From an uncultured Rhodopirellula sp. (GTDB taxonomy: Bacteria > Planctomycetota > Planctomycetia > Pirellulales > Pirellulaceae), in assembly GCA_913061385.1 (NCBI GenBank), contig CAJXTM010000123.1, positions 1 through 8,151 on the forward strand: a stretch of DNA of 8,151 nucleotides. The letters run 5' to 3'. Position numbers and translations under genes: made by a program. Below, piece after piece: positions 1 to 6,722 of this stretch. Position 1 is the stretch's first letter. The number at the start of each line of letters is the position of its first letter. The notes under the pieces were generated by a model. That model was not told the DNA's origin. It saw nothing but the letters and a program-made list of their open reading frames with translations, and did no database searches.

Positions 1-46
1 AGATCAGCCTCGGTCTCGTGGGCTCGGAGATGTGTATAAGAGACAG
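1..46 (+). other. Nextera i7-side sequencing adapter (artefact)
   Basis: This is not genomic DNA. Bases 1-4 match the end of the Illumina P7 oligo. Bases 5-12 (CAGCCTCG) are an 8-base i7 index, which I recognise as Nextera N710. Bases 13-27 are the GTCTCGTGGGCTCGG adapter segment, and 28-46 are the 19-bp Tn5 mosaic end (AGATGTGTATAAGAGACAG). The genuine insert begins at base 47. The exact reverse complement of this block is found at 8105-8150. Confidence 0.98.
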
Positions 47-77
47 GACATGGGCCAAAGCGGTTCCGTTACGACTG

Positions 78-1976
78 TCATTGATTCCAATGACCGAAAC
101 GATTTTTCTTTTCCGCTGGTGAACTCGGCTTCTTGGCATCGAGCGTCGAAATGCCCTCGCTGTACAGCATCTCGCCACTATAGCCGTCATAGAACGTGAC
201 GACGACTTGAGGCTCGTCATAGGCCACAAATTGATAACCAGGCCCCGCTGGGCGGCCCGCTTTCACGATGTTATTGACCGAAATAACCGAGTACACGGTA
301 TGCCGCTGCCGAAGGTAATGCACATTATCGGGATACCCTCCCAGCCATTTAATTTTGATGGTGCGGCCTTCGCTGTCAAACCAGCCTCCCAGCGGCGGCA
401 AGCCAGCGGTTCCGATTGGGTGATTGGCAGAGTTCACAGGTGACACAAGAAACTCCCAAACGTTGTCGGTGATCTGAGCGGCCACAGGGTGGTGCACATC
501 ACCCGTAAGCAATAGCACAGGCTTATCGAGTTGGTCCAGCACCTCAGTCAACTCTTCACGCTCATGAACGTAGCCGCAATAACCATCCCCTTTTGATTCG
601 GTACTCTCGCCTCGCATGTGATAGGCACTGTGATAGATGAACCATGGATCAGGCGAGATCACAAACAAGAACTGAGCCGAACTATGTGTCACAGTTTCGA
701 TGAACCACTTTTTCTGCGTGTCACCCAAGACATGCCGATCTTCATCCTTGGCATGCTCGACACCTTTGAACTTGCTTCTTTCACCCCTTGTGTCGAGGAA
801 CAAGAAGTGGCAATTCCCAACCACTTTATCGAAATAATGATGAGTGCCGACACTGTAGGGAGCTTGACCGGAAACTTTTGCTGCCGGTTCAATTTGCAAG
901 TGAGTCGCATCCAGGACCCGCTTCACCCGATAGACCCCCACATTTTTACCACCACGGGTCACTGCCGATGGTTTTGCAGCGCCTTTAAAGAATGGTCCCA
1001 CGTGCAAGGTGCTGACCTGCCGCAAATCTAATTTTGTAAAATCTGCCTTTGCATCGTGCAGGACATTTGATGCCTTCTCGAGAATTGCTTTTCCAAACTG
1101 CACCGGCGCTCGCTGCGGGTGCTCACCATTGGCCCAGTCTGCATAGTACTGCCACACACGTATCGCTGGATCGCGAACGAGGTAGTTCCCATCACCCAAC
1201 CCAATTTCGCCACTACCGTCGATGTTGTCGGTAACCTCGTGGTCGTTGTACATCGTCAGCATCGGCACGTAACGCAACAGCCGATTCAGTGAACGACCAC
1301 GATCCAGATAAAGTTTGTAGTTATTCTCGATACCTGCCGCTGAACCATCGAGCGTTTCTTCATAACTGTAGTCCCCATTGACGATGTGAAAAGAAATCCG
1401 ATGTCGATGCTTTTCCCAAATCGTATTGAACGCAGGCGGATTCGGATAAATCCCATACGTTTTTCCGGGTGAACGCTGCCGCTGACAGGCCCCAATTGAG
1501 AAGCTGAAATTGAACTTTCCTTCTGGATTGAACTTATGCTCGTAGCTGCTCTTTCCCGGCAAGGTGCGAAACGTCGGCCAGGGATCTTTGAATTCCGATC
1601 GCAGGTCAATGATCTCGTCTCCAATTCGGATAGCGTACGCATACTCCGTATTGGGAAGCAAATCGCCAACCTGAACAAATCCGGTGAAGTCCTCGGCCTT
1701 CAGCGTTCGTCCACGGTACACATCCGCACCGTCGAAAGGCGGACGAATGGGACGAACCAAAACATCAAATTCAACCTCTTCATCAGCACGAAGCCAGACA
1801 CGCACAGAATCCATGGTCACATCGCCCAGAACTGGCCCGTGAGTCACTGCGGTGCTCTGGCGTGGAACAACATGATTCGCCACCGGATCAGGCCAACCGA
1901 GGTCCTGCGACATAGCAACGACAGGAAAAACCAGCAAACCAAATAACACGCATTTTATCAAAGTACCATTCCTCAC
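78..1976 (-). CDS. PhoD-like exported metallophosphatase
   Basis: This gene encodes 632 residues. The start is GTG at 1976; an in-frame TGA lies three codons upstream and no better start keeps the export signal. Residues 1-23 form a Sec signal peptide with a hydrophobic core and a likely cut near AMS/QD, so the enzyme should be periplasmic or surface exposed. Residues 40-140 resemble the fibronectin-like PhoD N-terminal domain. The catalytic domain shows SIGACQ (C164), NGDYSY (D202, Y205), YNDHEVTDN (D245, H246, E247), LDTR (395-397) and TGDVHHP (D493, H495). These match the PhoD order of Cys, GDxxY, DDHE and GDVH. In PhoD, family knowledge places an Fe/Ca centre that hydrolyses phosphodiesters and phosphomonoesters. 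Two things are unusual: Asn replaces the first Asp of DDHE, and about 60 extra, probably beta-rich residues precede LDTR (roughly 313-375). The family assignment is firm; the substrate is unknown. A 379-bp structured gap upstream suggests its own promoter, although I could not identify one. Confidence 0.93.
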   Translation of the reverse strand: MRNGTLIKCVLFGLLVFPVVAMSQDLGWPDPVANHVVPRQSTAVTHGPVLGDVTMDSVRVWLRADEEVEFDVLVRPIRPPFDGADVYRGRTLKAEDFTGFVQVGDLLPNTEYAYAIRIGDEIIDLRSEFKDPWPTFRTLPGKSSYEHKFNPEGKFNFSFSIGACQRQRSPGKTYGIYPNPPAFNTIWEKHRHRISFHIVNGDYSYEETLDGSAAGIENNYKLYLDRGRSLNRLLRYVPMLTMYNDHEVTDNIDGSGEIGLGDGNYLVRDPAIRVWQYYADWANGEHPQRAPVQFGKAILEKASNVLHDAKADFTKLDLRQVSTLHVGPFFKGAAKPSAVTRGGKNVGVYRVKRVLDATHLQIEPAAKVSGQAPYSVGTHHYFDKVVGNCHFLFLDTRGERSKFKGVEHAKDEDRHVLGDTQKKWFIETVTHSSAQFLFVISPDPWFIYHSAYHMRGESTESKGDGYCGYVHEREELTEVLDQLDKPVLLLTGDVHHPVAAQITDNVWEFLVSPVNSANHPIGTAGLPPLGGWFDSEGRTIKIKWLGGYPDNVHYLRQRHTVYSVISVNNIVKAGRPAGPGYQFVAYDEPQVVVTFYDGYSGEMLYSEGISTLDAKKPSSPAEKKNRFGHWNQ

Positions 1977-2097
1977 TGAACTTCATTAATTCACGAATAG
2001 GGCAACCCAGCGTTCCTAATTACCAGCTGACCTCAAGCCTACCTTATCAGGTCGGCGGACACTAAGCAGAGCGTGGACTCAAACACGAAGTGCTTGT

Positions 2098-2135
2098 GAC
2101 GCTTGATTCCGCGAGGCGCGGATTTTCAAGCTGTC
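2098..2135. repeat. Interrupted inverted repeat, likely hairpin
   Basis: The arms pair as follows: GAC (2098-2100) with GTC (2133-2135), GCTTGA (2101-2106) with TCAAGC (2126-2131), and TCCGCG (2108-2113) with CGCGGA (2117-2122). The loop is AGG. Small bulges are T2107 opposite TTT2123-2125, and T2132. That makes 15 pairs in 38 nt. On the minus strand, the transcribed direction, no T-run follows, so it is not a standard intrinsic terminator. It could be a REP-like element, an mRNA 3'-end stabiliser or a leader structure of the phosphatase gene. Confidence 0.55.
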
Positions 2136-2162
2136 GATCACCTGATTTATGATCGCGATGTG

Positions 2163-2200
2163 CCTACCAATAAGAAACCGCACCTACCAGCAAGAGACCG
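2163..2200. repeat. 18-nt near-tandem direct repeat, period 20
   Basis: CCTACCAATAAGAAACCG (2163-2180) recurs as CCTACCAGCAAGAGACCG (2183-2200), with 15 of 18 bases identical and a 2-nt spacer. The 20-nt period is close to two helical turns, so paired protein-binding sites on the same face of the helix are possible. A chance duplication is equally possible. Confidence 0.45.
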
Positions 2201-2225
2201 ATCCAAGAGAAGCGGAGGAGGCAAA

Positions 2226-2244
2226 CGATGACACCACGTCATCG
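2226..2244 (-). terminator. Possible weak terminator hairpin after DUF1501 gene
   Basis: On the minus strand CGATGAC and GTCATCG form a perfect 7-bp stem around a GTGGT loop, followed directly by TTTGCC. It lies 112 nt past the DUF1501 stop. The stem is only moderately GC-rich and the T-run is just three bases, so if it terminates transcription it is probably inefficient or needs Rho. Confidence 0.25.
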
Positions 2245-2355
2245 GTCCAGTGCACGCACGAGGGCAAATCCGATCCAGTCCACCTAAAACCACACGGATT
2301 CTGAAAACATTCGTCGCGTGATTTAGGCAAGGTGGTAAACGACAATGCCGCATGA

Positions 2356-3684
2356 CTAAACGTCGAGGATCGCCTCAATTGGCTTTCCCTCACAGCGTTT
2401 CATAGGACGTCCGATTGGGGTCTCCAATTCCTGCTCGTAATCGACACCCAAGGCTGACAGAATTGTCGCATGCAAATCGCCAACACTTACCGGGTCAGTG
2501 ACATCAGCCATGGGTTTTTCAGGATCGAGGGTCGGCTTTGCAGCGGTGGCGCCGTGAATCCCACCCCTGCGAATGCCGCAGCCCGCAAGAAGCGCAGAAA
2601 ATCCATGTGGCCAATGATCCCGTCCCTCAGCTGGGTTGATTCCTGGAGTCCGCCCAAATTCACCACCGCAAATAACGAGCGTTGAATCGAGCAAGTCACG
2701 TTCTTCAAGACGCCTCAATAGGGCTGACAAGGCTGGATCAAGCTTCCCACACGCTGACGACTGCAACGAGTGATTCGTAATGTGCGAGTCCCACCCTCCT
2801 AATGTCACCTCCACGCAACGTGCCCCCACTTCGATCAAGCGTGAAGCAGCAAGTGCACCACGACCGAACGCACTATCACCGAAAGAATCGCGAACTTCCT
2901 TTGACTCAGATGACACATCAAAAGCATCTAGTTGTTGACTTGACATCATCCTCAGTGCGGCATCGGTCGCGGTTTGATGAAGCGTTCTTTTTGATTCCAA
3001 CTGCCGGAGTCTTCCCCTTTGAAATTCACTTTCGACCACATCAAAAAGATCAGCAACACGTTGGTCGAAACGGGCCTCGGGTACGGAACGCCGTATATCC
3101 GGAACCGGTTGGGCAGGGTCATATATTTTAAAAGCATCATAAGCTGCCCCCAGATACCCGCCTCGCCCAGGCGAACCACCCGGCACAATGGAAATGTGGC
3201 GTGGGATGTCAGCCCCGGCCTGATCAGCATGACAGAGTACTGCCCCGACGGACGGATGTTTCAACGTAGGGTCAGGACGGTAGCCAGTTTTAATGTTGTA
3301 AACGGCACGTTCATGGTCGCCTTCTTTGCTTGTCACACTACGAACCAGCGAGGTCAGATGCATTTGCTCGGCGGTCTGCGGCAACAAGTCAGAAATCTGC
3401 AAGCCGGTCACAGACGTTGAGATCGCTGACGTGTCCCCACCATAAACTCCACCAGGGTGCGGATCAAAAGTCTCTAACTGGCTGGGACCGCCTTCTAACC
3501 ACAACAGGATGACACTTTTCGGCCGCGCGGGGTCTGTTACTCCCTGATCGTCTGCCCAAGCTAATCGTCGGGCAATGGAAGACATCAGGATCCCGCCCCC
3601 ACCAGCACCTAACAATGTTCGACGTGACAGGTGCGTCCGACGATCACAGAACTGGTTTTGATTGGATTGTTCTTGTAAAGACAT
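2356..3684 (-). CDS. DUF1501 protein with Tat signal
   Basis: From ATG 3684 the product is 442 residues. I chose this start because it puts the twin-arginine motif SRRTLLG at residues 20-26, followed by a Gly-rich hydrophobic stretch and a likely cleavage at AWA/DD (about 44). That is a typical Tat signal, so the protein should be exported folded. In-frame ATGs at 3723 and 3753 would overlap the upstream gene and lengthen the N-region. DUF1501 (PF07394) belongs to the alkaline phosphatase/sulfatase superfamily. Its signatures are visible: LEGGPSQLETFDPHP (63-77), GGWDSH (296-301), GGEFGRTP (340-347) and GRDHWP (354-359), where Asp and His residues probably bind metal. No sulfatase CxPxR motif is seen. 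The stop of the DUF1549/DUF1553 gene lies 26 bp upstream, so the two are surely co-transcribed. This pairing is characteristic of planctomycetes. The biochemical function is not established and I do not assign one. Confidence 0.92.
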   Translation of the reverse strand: MSLQEQSNQNQFCDRRTHLSRRTLLGAGGGGILMSSIARRLAWADDQGVTDPARPKSVILLWLEGGPSQLETFDPHPGGVYGGDTSAISTSVTGLQISDLLPQTAEQMHLTSLVRSVTSKEGDHERAVYNIKTGYRPDPTLKHPSVGAVLCHADQAGADIPRHISIVPGGSPGRGGYLGAAYDAFKIYDPAQPVPDIRRSVPEARFDQRVADLFDVVESEFQRGRLRQLESKRTLHQTATDAALRMMSSQQLDAFDVSSESKEVRDSFGDSAFGRGALAASRLIEVGARCVEVTLGGWDSHITNHSLQSSACGKLDPALSALLRRLEERDLLDSTLVICGGEFGRTPGINPAEGRDHWPHGFSALLAGCGIRRGGIHGATAAKPTLDPEKPMADVTDPVSVGDLHATILSALGVDYEQELETPIGRPMKRCEGKPIEAILDV

Positions 3685-3710
3685 AGGTATCGCCTGGGCT
3701 TTCCCGATAA

Positions 3711-5408
3711 TTAGTGATTCCATGCAAGTTCGCTGCTGTTCAACAGGATCCAAACGAGATCCTCGATCGCTTCGCCAGAGTCCTCCGAACAGTCTATTCT
3801 GGAAACGAAGTGTTTTTTCTCAGCCGGCGTGGGGTAGCGATTGAACGCCGCAAGATAAAGTGTTTCGACCGTATGCGCGCTGTCACGAGCAAACATTCCC
3901 ACGTGCGTTGATGTGTTCAAAATCGGATTGGCTTCAACCAATTCACCGAGCAGATTTCCATTCATCATCAACAACCGCTGAGTAATGGTAATACTGTCGC
4001 TATTGAATTCATCTTCACCGATATCACCATACTGCGTCACAAAGTTGTTCGTTCCAGTCATCGTCTGCAGTTGCAGAACAAACGACGAATCACGATCCGT
4101 TGTCTTGATCCGTGCCGCCTGAATAATCGACCCCGCCACTTGCTCAGGCCGAAGGCGTACCAACGGGAACACAGCAAAATTCAGCTCATGCTCGGGTGTG
4201 ATCTCAAATTCTGATCTGCTGTCCACTCTGAATGCTTCCGATTCAGCGATCACACGAATCAGCCTTCTGATGTTAAATCCATGGGCAACAAAGTCACGAG
4301 CCATGGTGTCCATCATGGGGTGGCTGAGCTCATCAAGGGGAAGATTATCAACAGCTTCCCCCATGGACCGGCCAAACATCAAAGCCCAGACGTGACTGAC
4401 CGCGGCACGTGCAGCCTGAATATTCTCTGGGTGCGTGACCCACGCTGCCAAACGAGCGCGCGGCTTTCCCTCCTCAGGCAACAGTTCAGGCAGGAAAGGG
4501 ACTCCGGCCTGCACGTCCGTTTCCTGTTCGTCATTCAGATATTTAAACGAGTAGTCGACAACACCATCCCGCACACCCTGCAATCCATTCGTCTTGGCAC
4601 TCGTAAAGAACGCTGCCAGTTCGTGAAAGTCCTGCTGCATTCCTTCGCGTGGCTCCTGTGCGTCACCCAGATTCACGTTGCCCAAAAAATCGTTATGACA
4701 CTGCAAGCAATCGATCCGCAAACCGAGAAACACCCGCGATGTGCGAGCCGCAAGACGAATCGGATCAGCACTACCATCGTTGCTGTCGAAAGTAGCCGTC
4801 ACGAAATTGACCTGAGGCTTATCAGTCCAAAGCCCTTCTGCGGTTAATAACTCCCGCACCATTCGATCGTAACGCTCGTTCGCAGCAAAAACCTCTGCCA
4901 ACCAAACACGGAATCGACGACGACGGTACGCAATGAACTGTCCACCATCGGTCCCGACCAGGAACCGGCTCCAGCGTTCCGCCCAGTAGTGATGAAAACG
5001 CTGGTCTTGCAACAGGTTTTCCAGATGCACGCGTTCGCGTCGCGACTCTTCAATTTGCTCGAGAGCCCGGATTTCTTCCAACGACAAACCGTTGCCGACC
5101 AACGCGAGTGACAATCGCCGGCAGACCGTCAGCCAGTTGGCTGGATTCGCATGATCCAAGCCCTGATTGGCCAATGTCTGATTCCAATCCGCGTTGACCC
5201 TCTGAACCGAGGGCAAAATTGACAGCCCATTCTTGTTAATAAAGGGCACGCTATTGGACGTCACGGTCTTCGAATCCAAAGCGACTCCGGTCAGCCATTG
5301 GCGGCTACCGGACAGGCCTGCCACCAGATAGCCAAAGGTAAGCAACACCAACACGGCAAACCAACTCCAACGCAGGCTAGCAATCGCCACTTTGGGAAAC
5401 TTGCTCAT
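3711..5408 (-). CDS. DUF1549-DUF1553 membrane-anchored protein with CxxCH
   Basis: From ATG 5408 the product is 565 residues; ATG 5441 in the same frame would add 11. I prefer 5408 because basic residues (MSKFPK) then lead straight into one hydrophobic segment (about 16-34), giving a signal anchor with the rest outside the membrane. Residues about 70-275 fit DUF1549 (PSCyt2, PF07583). CLQCH at 234-238 is a c-type haem attachment motif. Residues about 315-565 fit DUF1553 (PSD1, PF07587): LAAWVTHPEN with VWALMFGR (320-346), RLRPEQVAGSI (418-428) and the terminal LLNSSELAWNH. The more familiar CHDHP after the Cys pair is CHND here, and the N-terminal PSCyt1 domain of larger relatives is absent. 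Linkage to the DUF1501 gene suggests that the two products work together, perhaps with the haem protein as electron carrier or scaffold. That is inference; no member's reaction is known to me. Confidence 0.92.
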   Translation of the reverse strand: MSKFPKVAIASLRWSWFAVLVLLTFGYLVAGLSGSRQWLTGVALDSKTVTSNSVPFINKNGLSILPSVQRVNADWNQTLANQGLDHANPANWLTVCRRLSLALVGNGLSLEEIRALEQIEESRRERVHLENLLQDQRFHHYWAERWSRFLVGTDGGQFIAYRRRRFRVWLAEVFAANERYDRMVRELLTAEGLWTDKPQVNFVTATFDSNDGSADPIRLAARTSRVFLGLRIDCLQCHNDFLGNVNLGDAQEPREGMQQDFHELAAFFTSAKTNGLQGVRDGVVDYSFKYLNDEQETDVQAGVPFLPELLPEEGKPRARLAAWVTHPENIQAARAAVSHVWALMFGRSMGEAVDNLPLDELSHPMMDTMARDFVAHGFNIRRLIRVIAESEAFRVDSRSEFEITPEHELNFAVFPLVRLRPEQVAGSIIQAARIKTTDRDSSFVLQLQTMTGTNNFVTQYGDIGEDEFNSDSITITQRLLMMNGNLLGELVEANPILNTSTHVGMFARDSAHTVETLYLAAFNRYPTPAEKKHFVSRIDCSEDSGEAIEDLVWILLNSSELAWNH

Positions 5409-5447
5409 GTAGTGAAATTCCAACCGTGGGTACAACAGCATGTGAAG

Positions 5448-5461
5448 GGTGGTTCGCCACC
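5448..5461 (-). promoter_or_regulatory. Hairpin in leader of DUF1549/DUF1553 gene
   Basis: On the minus strand GGTGG and CCACC form a perfect 5-bp GC-rich stem with a CGAA tetraloop (TTCG on the other strand). It ends 6 nt before ATG 5441 and 39 nt before ATG 5408. If translation began at 5441 the stem would cover the ribosome-binding region, which favours 5408 as the working start or implies translational control. Confidence 0.3.
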
Positions 5462-5470
5462 ATCACCATG

Positions 5471-5499
5471 ATATTCCTTAATCTGTTCACAAATGGCAA
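5471..5499 (-). promoter_or_regulatory. Candidate sigma-70-type promoter for genes 3-4
   Basis: On the minus strand TTGCCA (5494-5499, 5 of 6 to the -35 consensus) is followed after exactly 17 nt by GAATAT (5471-5476, 3 of 6 to the -10). Initiation would fall near 5464, giving a leader of roughly 55 nt to ATG 5408 that includes the GGTGG hairpin. The -10 match is poor and the surroundings are AT-rich, so chance is a real possibility. Confidence 0.25.
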
Positions 5500-5637
5500 A
5501 AAAACTCGCAGCCCGACACAAATAACTCCATTAAAGAAAATTTCTTCCACCGAAGCCATCGACGATCAATACGACCAAGAATGCGAACCTTTTAATTTGG
5601 CGTTTATTTCCCTCATCAACACGATAACCATGAGCTG

Positions 5638-6639
5638 TTATTGAATCACCTGCCTGACTGGAACCCTGCTTCCATTGGAAGCAATCGAGGCGTTGATTGC
5701 ATCAAGAATCAAATGCGTATCGAGTGCTATTTTCTGCCACTTCGCCAACGACTGCTCACCAACAAGCCGTGCAATCATCACACGCTCCTGACTACCTTGA
5801 AAGGTATGTCCTTCCACCTGACCTGATGCCTCATGTATCCAGCACCGCGTGGGTCGTTCTGCCCATGGACGTGTAAAGTCATCACAGATGAGTGAAGCAG
5901 TACTTCCAGCAACTTCAAACCATTTACGCGTGGCCGTGTCGTAGCCGCACGATATCGTCGCTGTAACTCCACCAGCCATCCAAAACATGGCAGTTAATCG
6001 CTGCGGTACACCCTCGCGGATGACGACATCGGCAGACACCTCAAGCGGAAGACCATTGCAGGCAAAGCGCACTAGCCCACAAGCGTACCAACCCAAGTCC
6101 AAAACGCAGCCTCCCCCCAACGAGGCATCCAGTCGATGGTCGTCAGACTGAAAAGGCTGATAAAACGAAACAGCAGCGCTGACATGTCCGATGTCACCCA
6201 GCCTTCCATCGCTGATCCAATCGCGAAACGAGTCAGTCCTTGGGTGGTGCAACCACCCTGTCGCATCCAGCCAACGAACATCTCGTTCCTGACAGACCGT
6301 GTCAATCGCGATCGCTTGATCCGCGGAAAGCGCTAAGGGTTTCTCGCATAGAACATGCAGCCCCTGTTCCGCAGCTGCAATTGCCCACTCGGAATGCATC
6401 GAGGGAGGTAGAGAGATGTAAACTGCGTCAACATCCTCTCTCTGCAACAAGGCCTCATAGCCTTCGACTGCAGAGGCGATCCCGTATTGGTCAGCATACC
6501 AGCGTGCACGTTCCAACGTTCGGCTGGCAATCGCCGTCACCTCGACGTTTTCAGTGGACTGCAAATCAGCGACCAAACGACGGGTGATTCGTCCGGTACC
6601 AATTACGCCGAAGCGAGTATTCAATTGTTGATTGGACAT
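5638..6639 (-). CDS. Gfo/Idh/MocA family oxidoreductase
   Basis: The product is 333 residues, the normal length for this family, and starts at ATG 6639. It has no signal peptide, so it should be a cytosolic NAD(P)-dependent dehydrogenase of sugars, cyclitols or similar alcohols. The Rossmann domain shows the dinucleotide loop GVIGTGRI (11-18). ASR at 38-40, at the end of the second strand, has no acidic residue and so hints at NADP preference. CEKPLA (98-103) carries the conserved Lys100. DATGWLHHP (125-133) matches the EAFMYRxHP segment of the glucose-fructose oxidoreductase and dihydrodiol dehydrogenase branch. In GGGCVLDLGWYACGL (175-189), Asp181 and Tyr185 take the catalytic positions; many relatives have His in place of that Tyr. 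The substrate cannot be read from sequence. The gene follows the transporter gene by 83 bp on the same strand and may share its transcript. Confidence 0.93.
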   Translation of the reverse strand: MSNQQLNTRFGVIGTGRITRRLVADLQSTENVEVTAIASRTLERARWYADQYGIASAVEGYEALLQREDVDAVYISLPPSMHSEWAIAAAEQGLHVLCEKPLALSADQAIAIDTVCQERDVRWLDATGWLHHPRTDSFRDWISDGRLGDIGHVSAAVSFYQPFQSDDHRLDASLGGGCVLDLGWYACGLVRFACNGLPLEVSADVVIREGVPQRLTAMFWMAGGVTATISCGYDTATRKWFEVAGSTASLICDDFTRPWAERPTRCWIHEASGQVEGHTFQGSQERVMIARLVGEQSLAKWQKIALDTHLILDAINASIASNGSRVPVRQVIQ

Positions 6640-6665
6640 GTAGCAAAGATTGCTCGAAACAGTGA

Positions 6666-6678
6666 ACCGTTACACGGT
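6666..6678 (-). other. Small hairpin upstream of the oxidoreductase gene
   Basis: ACCGT (6666-6670) and ACGGT (6674-6678) form a 5-bp stem with a 3-nt loop, 26 nt upstream of ATG 6639. It is short and could arise by chance. It is listed because a second hairpin sits beside it in the same 83-bp spacer. Confidence 0.2.
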
Positions 6679-6697
6679 GGGAATACGCCATGGTCTG

Positions 6698-6715
6698 TGG
6701 GCAAACGCGTGCCCA
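6698..6715 (-). other. Hairpin just after the transporter stop codon
   Basis: TGGGCA and TGCCCA form a perfect 6-bp GC-rich stem around a 6-nt loop, beginning 7 nt past the TAG stop of the transporter gene. No T-run follows on the minus strand, so it is more likely an mRNA-protecting or attenuating structure between two co-transcribed genes than a full terminator. Confidence 0.3.
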
Positions 6716-6722
6716 GGTCGCC

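Larger units (their letters stand above)
1977..2355. other. Noncoding gap with inverted and tandem repeats
   Basis: These 379 bases lie between the DUF1501 stop and the PhoD-like start. The short frames here (68-69 residues, rich in Cys, Pro and Arg) have no recognisable domain and overlap each other in different frames, so I see no gene. The stretch does hold a long interrupted inverted repeat (2098-2135), an 18-nt near-tandem repeat (2163-2200) and a 7-bp perfect hairpin (2226-2244). It presumably contains the end of the upstream transcript and the promoter of the phosphatase gene, but no -35/-10 pair is convincing. Confidence 0.6.

Noticed and set aside
618..1031. 137-residue plus-strand reading frame, and similar ones at 1536-1946 and 3019-3420
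   Set aside because: All are antisense shadows of strongly supported minus-strand genes with no domain signature.
2108..2126. Plus-strand intrinsic terminator (GC-rich stem followed by TTTT)
   Set aside because: No plus-strand gene ends nearby, and the T-run is partly the bulge of the longer inverted repeat at 2098-2135.
2147..2353. 68-residue minus-strand frame starting 2 nt after the DUF1501 stop
   Set aside because: The position would suit coupling, but the product is rich in Cys, Pro and Arg like random frame, has no motif or signal, overlaps another frame of the same length and covers the tandem repeat and a hairpin.
4281..4847. 188-residue plus-strand reading frame
   Set aside because: It lies wholly antisense to the DUF1549/DUF1553 gene, whose domains and motifs are clear; the product has no recognisable domain or plausible composition.
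5377..5559. 60-residue minus-strand frame over the DUF1549/DUF1553 leader
   Set aside because: It overlaps the start of the real gene in another frame and has no family features.
5612..5634. CTCAT/ATGAG inverted repeat just after the oxidoreductase stop
   Set aside because: Only 5 bp with a 13-nt loop and no T-run; not distinguishable from chance.
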